A DNA stretch of 6,794 nt from UBA11358 sp035652955 (GTDB lineage Bacteria > Verrucomicrobiota > Verrucomicrobiia > Limisphaerales > UBA11358): positions 1 to 6,794 of the forward strand of contig DASRCU010000057.1 of NCBI GenBank assembly GCA_035652955.1. Reading direction: 5' to 3'. The notes under the pieces are model-generated. The model saw only the letters and a list, made by a program, of their open reading frames with translations. It had not been told where the DNA came from and searched no databases. Positions 1 to 5,456 of the stretch are shown piece after piece. A program made the translations under genes and the position numbers. Position 1 is the first letter of the stretch. Each line of letters opens with the position of its first letter.

Positions 1-18
1 AGAAGGTGGGTTTTGGCC

Positions 19-46
19 GTCTAACTCCGGGATTTCGCAGCCTAAT
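19..46 (-). other. Candidate integron attachment site (attI-like core motifs)
   Basis: Read on the minus strand, positions 25-19 are GTTAGAC, an exact match to the integron core site GTTRRRY. Positions 46-40 are ATTAGGC, one base off. A third same-oriented exact match, GTTAAAT, lies at 148-142. In most integrons attI lies just upstream of intI and cassettes extend away from it. Here that direction is leftward, and the exact core sits about 165 bases from the integrase start, a plausible distance. No inverted partner (GTTRRRY on the plus strand) is visible, so this does not look like a complete attC. A 7-base degenerate motif also arises by chance, so the call rests mainly on position and shared orientation. 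The first cassette, if any, would be outside the window. Confidence 0.3.
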
Positions 47-138
47 CCGGCGGCGACGGCGGGACCGGGAGGCGGCTGGCCTGGCCGCTGGCAGTGGCTC
101 AGGCACAGGGGGTGTGGGCGCCTGGTTTTCACTTGGAA

Positions 139-178
139 AAAATTTAACTGGCTGGTAAAGAAATGTCAATTAAATTTT
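139..178. promoter_or_regulatory. AT-rich inverted repeat in the intI upstream region
   Basis: AAAATTTAA at 139-147 is matched by its perfect reverse complement TTAAATTTT at 170-178. The arms are 9 bp and the spacer 22 bp, giving about 31 bp between centres, close to three helical turns. The segment is far more AT-rich than its surroundings and ends 9 bases before the ATG at 188. It is therefore the likely location of the intI promoter and possibly an operator. A weak promoter reading is TTGGAA (133-138), 17 bases, then TAAAGA (156-161). No match to LexA boxes known to me was found. The repeat is seen directly; the regulatory role is inference. Confidence 0.3.
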
Positions 179-187
179 GATGCGTCT

Positions 188-1265
188 ATGAAACAGGTGA
201 GGGGAGTTTCCGTGCCTGTGCGTGAACGGTTTTTGCCCCGGCCAGGGGCACGGTTGCAGGAGCAGTTTCGGGAAGTGGCGCGTTTTCGGCATTTGTCGTT
301 GCGCACGGAGGAAGCGTATTGGGATTGGATTCGTCGGTTTATTTTGTTTCATCGGAGAAAAGGGGCTGTGGGTTCGGAGGCGGGTGTCGTGGCTTTGGCC
401 GGTGAGGGGGGAGGGATGGATTTGGCGGCATCCGCGGGAGATGGGTGGGACGGAGGTGCGGGAGTTTTTGACGCATTTGGCGGTTGAGCGGCGGGTGGCT
501 GTGGCGACGCAGAATCAGGCACTGAATGCGCTGGTTTTTTTGTATCGGGAAGTGTTGGGGCGGGAGTTGGGAGAGCTGGGGGAGTTTGAGCGGGCGCGGC
601 GGCGGGAGCGGGTGCCGGTGGTGTTAACGCGCCAGGAAGTGGAACGGGTTCTGAGGTGTACGGCGCCGAAATACCGGTTGGTGCTGCAGTTGCTTTATGG
701 AACGGGGATGCGGCTGCTGGAAGGACTGCGACTGCGGGTCAAGGATGTTGATTTTGGGCAGGGTCATATTGTGGTGCGCGACGGCAAGGGGATGAAGGAT
801 CGGGTGACGGTGTTGCCGGAGTCGTTGCGTGGGTTGTTGCAGGCGCAAATTGCCCGGGTGCGAAACCTTCATGAAAAGGATTTGGCAGCGGGCTTGGGCC
901 GGGTATATCTGCCGGAGGCTTTGCGGCGGAAATATCCGCATGCGGACCGGGAATGGGGCTGGCAGTGGGTTTTTCCGTCGTCACGGGTGGCGGTGGATCC
1001 GCTGGACGGGGCGCGCAAGCGGCATCATTTGATGGAGACAGCGATTCAGCGGGCGATGAAAGAAGCGGTGCGGGCGGCGGGTATTTTGAAGCCGGCCAGT
1101 TGCCACACGCTGCGCCATTCGTTTGCCACGCATTTGCTGGAGGCGGGTTATGACATTCGGACGGTGCAGGACCTGCTCGGCCACAAGGATGTGACCACCA
1201 CTCAAATCTACACTCACGTGATGCAGAAACCGGGTATCGGGGTGCGGAGTCCGCTGGACGGATGA
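188..1265 (+). pseudogene. intI: Integron integrase (IntI), tyrosine recombinase, frameshifted
   Basis: IntI recombines attI and attC sites to insert and shuffle gene cassettes. The N-terminal core-binding part is read from 188 (RTEEAYWDWIRRF, ending FHRRK at 361). The family sequence resumes with RHPREMG at 426 in another frame and continues to the stop at 1263-1265. About 64 extra bases separate the blocks, so a +1 shift is needed. The catalytic domain looks intact: Arg in GTGMR (711-713), His and Arg in HTLRH (1104-1106, 1113-1115), His in LLGH (1182-1184) and nucleophile Tyr (1209-1211). The IntI-specific extra segment (LRRKYPHADREWGWQWVF) lies at about 903-977 and separates it from XerC/D. 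It ends in GVRSPLD, as IntI1 does. ATG 188 lacks a Shine-Dalgarno; GTG 212 follows GAGGGGA (199-205) with good spacing and may be the true start. A continuous frame from ATG 222 covers the catalytic half, but its first 65 or so residues are out-of-frame sequence. A sequencing error, for example in the six-G run at 406-411, would repair the frame but leave about 21 extra residues. Confidence 0.85.
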
Positions 1266-1486
1266 TGTTCGCCGGGCGATGAGAATCGGGCGGTGAGGAA
1301 CCGTCGGTGCCGTTGTGGAGCCCGGTGGGGCAATAATTAATTTAATTAAATCCATCCGTCGAATTCATTTTTCCGGGTAATTTGTCTGCGTTCCGCGTGA
1401 CGGCAATAGAAGTTGAGGAAATGACAACTTTTTAGGTTTCCCCGCGAGTCGGGAACGGGTAAGTTGCACGTCAAGTTGTTCGGCCA
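1266..1486. other. Intergenic region upstream of pntAA, probable promoter region
   Basis: These 221 bases between the intI stop and pntAA contain no convincing gene. They include an AT-rich patch (about 1331-1350). AAGTTG occurs on the plus strand at 1410-1415, 1461-1466 and 1473-1478, and inverted (CAACTT) at 1425-1430. The first and the inverted copy could form a 6-bp stem with a 9-base loop. The pnt promoter should lie here. The best pair I see, TTGTCT (1382-1387) with CAATAG (1404-1409), is weak. No hairpin followed by a T-run marks an intI terminator. No complete attC or attI site is visible here. Confidence 0.4.
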
Positions 1487-2614
1487 ATGAAAATTTCCGC
1501 GCCCAAAGAAACGCATCCGGGAGAGACGCGCACGTCGCTCACCCCCGAAGGCGCCGCCAAACTGGTGAAGCTTGGCGCGCAGGTGGAAGTCGAGGCGGGT
1601 CTCGGCGTCGCCGCCGGATTTCCGGACGAATGGTATGCCAAAGCCGGCGCGACGGTTTCGAGCGATCGCCGGAGTCTTTTGGCGAGCGGGGACATCGTGT
1701 TGCGCGTGCGCAAACCGCCGGCGGAAGAAATCGGGTGGCTCAAGGCCGGCGGCATTCACGTGAGTTTGCTCGATCCGTTCAACGAAAAGGGTTTGGTGGA
1801 GAAGTTTGCGGCGCAAAATGTCAGCGCCATCAGCATGGAATTCATCCCGCGCACGACGCGGGCGCAGAAAATGGACGTGTTGTCGTCGCAGGCGAATCTG
1901 GGGGGGTACGAGGCGGTGATTCTGGCGGCGCGTTATTCGAAGAAAGTTTTTCCGATGATGACGACGGCAGCGGGGACGATTTTGCCGTGCAAGGTGTTCA
2001 TCATCGGCGTGGGTGTGGCCGGTTTGCAGGCCATCGCCACGGCGAAACGGCTGGGCGCGAAGGTCACGGCTTACGACACGCGGCCGGTGGTGGAAGAGCA
2101 GGTCAAATCGCTCGGCGCCCAGTTTTTGAAGATTGACCTGGGCGAAACCGGTCAGACCAAGGACGGTTACGCCAAGGCGTTGACGGAAGAGCAACTGCGG
2201 AAGCAGCGCGAGGCCATGAAGAAGACCTGTGCCGATTCGGACGTGGTGATTTGCGCGGCGCAGGTGTTTGGCCGCCGGGCGCCGATACTGGTCACAGCGG
2301 AGATGATCGGGGCCATGAAGCCCGGCAGCGTGGTGGTGGACCTGGCGGTGGAGACTGGCGGCAACGTGGAAGGCGTGGCTTACGACCAGGTGATTGATCG
2401 CGGCGGGGTGAAGATCGTCGGCATCGCGAATCTGCCGGGCCGCGTGCCGTTGCACGCCAGCCAGGTGTATTCGGCAAACCTGGTCAATTTGATTGAAGAA
2501 TTCTGGGACAAGAATGAGAAGAAATTTGTGCTGAAGCTGGATGACGACATCATCCGGGGCTGTCTGGTGACGCACGGCGGAAAAGTGGTGAATGAAAAAT
2601 TGCTGGCCAAATGA
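1487..2614 (+). CDS. pntAA: NAD(P) transhydrogenase subunit alpha part 1 (PntAA, domain I)
   Basis: This is the soluble NAD(H)-binding subunit of the proton-translocating transhydrogenase, which transfers hydride from NADH to NADP+ on the cytoplasmic side. The 375 residues match the split alpha subunit of Rhodospirillum rubrum type; the E. coli alpha subunit is longer because it includes membrane helices. It opens with the family signature KETHPGETR (7-15). The R-Q-D loop is present with correct spacing (Arg122, Gln127, Asp130), followed by SSQANLGGY (133-141). The dinucleotide-binding glycine motif GVGVAG is at 174-179, and Asp197 in AYDTRP sits where the fold binds the adenosine ribose. The mobile loop region GYAKALTEE is at about 227-235. 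The ATG at 1487 fits the family N-terminus, although no Shine-Dalgarno precedes it. The stop overlaps another ATG in an ATGA arrangement. First gene of the pnt cluster. Confidence 0.95.
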   Translation: MKISAPKETHPGETRTSLTPEGAAKLVKLGAQVEVEAGLGVAAGFPDEWYAKAGATVSSDRRSLLASGDIVLRVRKPPAEEIGWLKAGGIHVSLLDPFNEKGLVEKFAAQNVSAISMEFIPRTTRAQKMDVLSSQANLGGYEAVILAARYSKKVFPMMTTAAGTILPCKVFIIGVGVAGLQAIATAKRLGAKVTAYDTRPVVEEQVKSLGAQFLKIDLGETGQTKDGYAKALTEEQLRKQREAMKKTCADSDVVICAAQVFGRRAPILVTAEMIGAMKPGSVVVDLAVETGGNVEGVAYDQVIDRGGVKIVGIANLPGRVPLHASQVYSANLVNLIEEFWDKNEKKFVLKLDDDIIRGCLVTHGGKVVNEKLLAK

Positions 2615-2679
2615 AATCGTGGCGGGGCCGGGCGTGGCGGACAACCGCCAGGAGGCCCCCCTCCGGACACAACAAATTT
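2615..2679 (+). other. pntAA-pntAB intercistronic hairpins
   Basis: Two adjacent GC-rich hairpins fill this 65-base gap. TGGCGG (2635-2640) pairs with CCGCCA (2645-2650) across the loop ACAA. GGAGG (2651-2655) pairs with CCTCC (2660-2664) across four C residues. The only strong Shine-Dalgarno-like sequence, AGGAGG (2650-2655), lies inside the second stem and ends 24 bases before ATG 2680, too far for normal use. There is no T-run, so a classical terminator is unlikely. mRNA processing, stability control or subunit-ratio control are possible roles, all inferred. Confidence 0.4.
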
Positions 2680-2961
2680 ATGAGCGTTGAAATCCTGGTT
2701 CTGTTCATCTTTGTGCTTTCGATCTTTGTGGGCTTTGAGGTGATTTCCAAGGTGCCGTCGCTGTTGCACACGCCGTTGATGAGCGGCACCAACGCCATTC
2801 ACGGCATCATTTTGCTGGGCGGGATGCTGGTGCTGGCCGGCGCGGACGACCCGCTGCGTCAGGCGCTGGGATTTGTGGCGGTGATCTTCGGTTCAGCCAA
2901 TGTCTTTGGCGGCTTCATGGTCACGGACCGGATGCTGCAAATGTTCAAAAAGAAAAAATGA
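2680..2961 (+). CDS. pntAB: NAD(P) transhydrogenase subunit alpha part 2 (PntAB, membrane)
   Basis: This 93-residue membrane protein supplies the alpha-side helices of the transhydrogenase proton channel (part of domain II). Three hydrophobic segments are visible at about 3-19, 38-54 and 60-81. The family motif HTPLMSGTNAIHG (30-42) lies between the first and second, and the protein ends in a basic KKKK tail. Size and motif match the separate PntAB of three-subunit enzymes. I chose ATG 2680 because homologues start directly with the first helix. The same frame is open from ATG 2611, which overlaps the pntAA stop and would add 23 basic residues with no family resemblance. No Shine-Dalgarno is well placed for 2680. 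Confidence 0.93.
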   Translation: MSVEILVLFIFVLSIFVGFEVISKVPSLLHTPLMSGTNAIHGIILLGGMLVLAGADDPLRQALGFVAVIFGSANVFGGFMVTDRMLQMFKKKK

Positions 2962-3058
2962 GTGTTGAAGCGTTCGCCGGAAAGGCGCCGAAGCGCGCCG
3001 GTCCTGGCCGGCGGAGGGGCGATTCCGGTCGGCAACGCGTTCACCAAAGCAAAAAAAT
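2962..3058 (+). other. pntAB-pntB intercistronic hairpins
   Basis: This 97-base gap holds two successive hairpins. The first is imperfect: GCGTTCGCC (2970-2978) folds over GGAAA onto about 2984-2996, with bulges. The second is perfect: CGCCGG (2996-3001) pairs with CCGGCG (3008-3013) across TCCTGG. They share one base at 2996, so they abut. No T-run follows, so termination is unlikely. An A-rich stretch (3050-3058) leads directly into the pntB ATG without a Shine-Dalgarno. The sequence is not similar to the pntAA-pntAB gap, so it is not a shared repeat. Confidence 0.4.
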
Positions 3059-4468
3059 ATGAGTTCCACGCTGGCCCTGGTTTTCATCGGCGTTGCGGTG
3101 TTGTTCATCCTGGGGATGAAGTTTCTGAGTTCGCCGCGGACGGCGCGCTACGGCAATCTGGTGGCGGCGGCGGGGATGTTGATCGCTTTTGTCGCGACGA
3201 TTCCGCTGATGGAATGGTCGGCGGAGCACAAACAGCTCAATCTCCTGCTGCTGGCGGTCGGCATCTTGATCGGTCTGGCGCTGGGCGCGCTGGGCGCCTA
3301 TTCGGTGAAGATGACGGCGATGCCGCAGATGGTGGCGGCGTTCAACGGATTGGGCGGCGGCGCGGCGGCGCTGGTGGCCAGTCTGGAGTTTTTGCGGCGC
3401 GCGCACAGTGCCGAAGGGGTGGGGATGGCGACGGCGGTGCCGATGCTGTTTGCCACGCTTATCGGCTCGCTGTCGTTTTCCGGCAGCATCATCGCCTTTC
3501 TGAAGCTGGAGGGGAAATTTGAGAAGCCGCATACGTTTCCGGGCCAGAATTTTTTGAACGGTCTGGTGTTGCTGGTGATTTTGGGGCTGGGCGGCTGGCT
3601 GACGTTCCATGCGGCCAGCAGCCATTCCACGGGCGCCTTTGCCGCGATGTTCGCGTTGGCGCTGATTTTTGGCGTGGCGATGGTCATGCCGATTGGCGGG
3701 GCGGACATGCCGGTGGTGATTTCGTTGCTCAACTCGTTCACCGGCCTGGCGGTAGCGGGCGACGGGTTTGTCATCAACAACCTTTCAATGATTGTCGCCG
3801 GCACACTCGTCGGTTCCTCCGGCACGCTGCTAACCCTGCTCATGTGCAAGGCCATGAATCGGCCGGTGACGAACGTGTTGTTCGGCGCCTTTGGTTCCGG
3901 CGGCGGCGGTAAAGGCGGTGCGGGCGCCGTGGCCGGAACGGTCAAACCCATCCAGGCCGACGAGGCAGCGCTGCTGTTGGCCTACGCGCAACGGGTGGTG
4001 ATTGTGCCCGGTTACGGGATGGCCGTGGCCCAGGCGCAGCATCAGGTGCGTGAATTGAGCGACGAACTCGGCAAACGCGGCGTGGAAGTGCAATTTGCCA
4101 TTCATCCGGTGGCCGGCCGCATGCCCGGCCACATGAACGTGCTGCTGGCCGAGGCGAACGTGCCGTACGACCAGCTCATCGAAATGGAACAAATCAATCC
4201 CTCCATGGACCGCGTGGACGTGTGTCTGGTCATCGGCGCCAACGACGTGGTCAATCCCGCTGCGCGCGAGGAAAAGGGCAGCCCCATTTACGGCATGCCC
4301 ATCATTGAAGCCGACCGGGCCAAAACGGTGATTGTGATGAAACGTTCGATGGCTACGGGCTTTGCCGGCATCGAAAACCATCTGTTCTACAAGGATAATT
4401 GCCGGATGCTCTTTGGCGATGCCAAAGCCTCGCTCAATGCGCTCATCGCCGCCGTCAAGGCAAATTGA
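3059..4468 (+). CDS. pntB: NAD(P) transhydrogenase subunit beta (PntB, domains II and III)
   Basis: PntB carries most of the proton-translocating membrane domain and the NADP(H)-binding domain III. The 469 residues are normal for the family. Hydrophobic helices occupy about 5-265, including GGADMPVVISLLNSFTG (213-229). A Gly-rich linker (about 280-293) joins them to domain III. That domain shows VPGYGMAVAQAQ (316-327), HPVAGRMPGHMNVLLAEA (349-366), GAND (393-396), KRSM (428-431) and LFGDAKAS (451-458), the conserved NADP-site motifs. By eye, the position of E. coli His91 is Asn96 here (MPQMVAAFNG); other three-subunit enzymes are, as I recall, similar. ATG 3059 fits the family start. It lies 97 bases after pntAB in the same direction, so cotranscription is likely. 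Confidence 0.95.
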   Translation: MSSTLALVFIGVAVLFILGMKFLSSPRTARYGNLVAAAGMLIAFVATIPLMEWSAEHKQLNLLLLAVGILIGLALGALGAYSVKMTAMPQMVAAFNGLGGGAAALVASLEFLRRAHSAEGVGMATAVPMLFATLIGSLSFSGSIIAFLKLEGKFEKPHTFPGQNFLNGLVLLVILGLGGWLTFHAASSHSTGAFAAMFALALIFGVAMVMPIGGADMPVVISLLNSFTGLAVAGDGFVINNLSMIVAGTLVGSSGTLLTLLMCKAMNRPVTNVLFGAFGSGGGGKGGAGAVAGTVKPIQADEAALLLAYAQRVVIVPGYGMAVAQAQHQVRELSDELGKRGVEVQFAIHPVAGRMPGHMNVLLAEANVPYDQLIEMEQINPSMDRVDVCLVIGANDVVNPAAREEKGSPIYGMPIIEADRAKTVIVMKRSMATGFAGIENHLFYKDNCRMLFGDAKASLNALIAAVKAN

Positions 4469-4555
4469 GTTTCCGGCCAGTCCACCTCGCCAATCCTCTG
4501 CCAAAGGCCCAAGGGAACCGGGCTGGGGTTGCCTGAACGGGCAGAAAGTTGCAAG

Positions 4556-4585
4556 CGCCGCGGGTGAAAACCGTGTTCACCGGCG
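4556..4585 (+). promoter_or_regulatory. Hairpin in the rsmA upstream region
   Basis: GGTGAA (4563-4568) pairs with TTCACC (4576-4581) over a 7-base loop. The stem extends with CGCC (4556-4559) on GGCG (4582-4585) after a 3-base bulge, giving about 10 pairs. It lies 23 bases before the rsmA ATG and is not followed by a T-run, so it is a poor terminator for the pnt operon. A TTTAAT at 4597-4602 could be a -10 element for an almost leaderless rsmA transcript. If so, the hairpin would be DNA-level only or belong to a read-through pnt transcript. Function is not known. Confidence 0.3.
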
Positions 4586-4608
4586 TCCGTCCGTGGTTTA
4601 ATCTCCGC

Positions 4609-5451
4609 ATGAAACTTTCGGCCATGCGCGACTTGCTGGCCCGCCGGGGGATTCGGTTGACCAAATCCCTTGGCCAGAATTTTCTGCACGACGAAAATCA
4701 ACTGCGCCGGATCGTGGCCGCGGCGGAATTGTCCGGCGGCGACAAGGTGCTTGAAATCGGGCCGGGACTGGGACCGCTCACGGAACATCTGCTGGCCCAT
4801 GCCGGGCGGGTGCTGGCGATTGAAAAAGACCGGCGGCTGGTCACTTGGTTGCGCGAACGGTTTGCCGGGCCACTGGCGGCGTCCCATCCGCCCCGTCTGG
4901 AATTGATCGCGGCCGATGCGCTGGAATTTCTGCAACAGGAACCCCGCGATTGGCGGGACTGGAAACTGGTGGCCAACCTGCCCTATTCGGTGGCCTCGCC
5001 GATTCTGGTGACGCTGGCTTGTGGACTCCGCGCGCCCCAAAAAATTGTCGCCACGCTGCAACTGGAAGTGGCCCGCCGTCTCCTGGCCCGCCCCGGCCAG
5101 CCTGATTACGGCGTTTTAACCCTGCTCGTGCAACGGGACTTCATTCCGCGAATGCTGTTCAAAATTCCGCGCGGCTGTTTTTTCCCGGAGCCGGCGGTGG
5201 ATTCGGCCTGCGTCGTTTTGGACCGGCGCACGCCGCTGCCCCTGCAGGAAAATTTCCGCGCGGCCTTTGTCAAAATCGTCAAACGCGCCTTTTCTCAGCG
5301 GCGAAAGGTGATGGGCAAACTGCTCCAGGAAGACTGGCCGGAGGAAAAACTGTCGCGCGCCCTGGCTGAATTGAACCTCCCGCCGCAAACGCGCGCGGAG
5401 CAATTGAGCCTGGAACAATTTCTCGCGCTCACCCAAAGGCTGGCCACGTAG
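4609..5451 (+). CDS. rsmA: 16S rRNA dimethyladenosine transferase RsmA (KsgA)
   Basis: RsmA uses S-adenosylmethionine to dimethylate two adjacent adenines in the 3'-terminal hairpin of 16S rRNA, a late quality-control step in 30S maturation. In E. coli its loss gives kasugamycin resistance. The 280 residues match the usual length. Visible motifs are SLGQNFL (20-26), the SAM-binding VLEIGPGLGPLT (47-58), the acidic residue in AIEKD (70-74), the Asp in AADA (101-104), the catalytic NLPY (123-126), FFPEPAVDSA (191-200) and FSQRRK (228-233). The frame is open upstream to a TTG at 4549, but the family alignment begins near ATG 4609. There is no clear Shine-Dalgarno. It follows pntB by 140 bases and may have its own promoter. 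It converges on priA with five bases between the stops. Confidence 0.95.
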   Translation: MKLSAMRDLLARRGIRLTKSLGQNFLHDENQLRRIVAAAELSGGDKVLEIGPGLGPLTEHLLAHAGRVLAIEKDRRLVTWLRERFAGPLAASHPPRLELIAADALEFLQQEPRDWRDWKLVANLPYSVASPILVTLACGLRAPQKIVATLQLEVARRLLARPGQPDYGVLTLLVQRDFIPRMLFKIPRGCFFPEPAVDSACVVLDRRTPLPLQENFRAAFVKIVKRAFSQRRKVMGKLLQEDWPEEKLSRALAELNLPPQTRAEQLSLEQFLALTQRLAT

Positions 5452-5456
5452 GAGCT

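Noticed and set aside
1..187. Complete attC site or LexA box upstream of intI
   Set aside because: No inverted GTTRRRY partner is present on the plus strand, and neither a CTG-N10-CAG nor a TGTTC-N4-GAACA palindrome is visible.
326..422. TGGATT repeated at 326-331 and 417-422, suggesting the integrase insert is a tandem duplication
   Set aside because: Similarity does not extend past a few bases, and collapsing the repeat would delete conserved integrase residues (RRFILFH).
222..425. Protein N-terminus read from ATG 222 in the integrase frame
   Set aside because: The first 65 or so residues in this frame do not resemble IntI, while the other frame over the same bases does (RTEEAYWDWIRRF).
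1346..2644. Long minus-strand open frame of 432 codons opposite pntAA
   Set aside because: The translation is His/Arg-rich with no family motifs and lies fully antisense to a clearly recognised gene; it is a GC-rich shadow.
3298..4504. Minus-strand open frames opposite pntB
   Set aside because: The composition is low in motif content and explained by codon bias of pntB on the other strand.
4549..4608. Upstream TTG start for rsmA adding 20 residues
   Set aside because: Family alignment begins at about ATG 4609, and the extra residues look like translated spacer.
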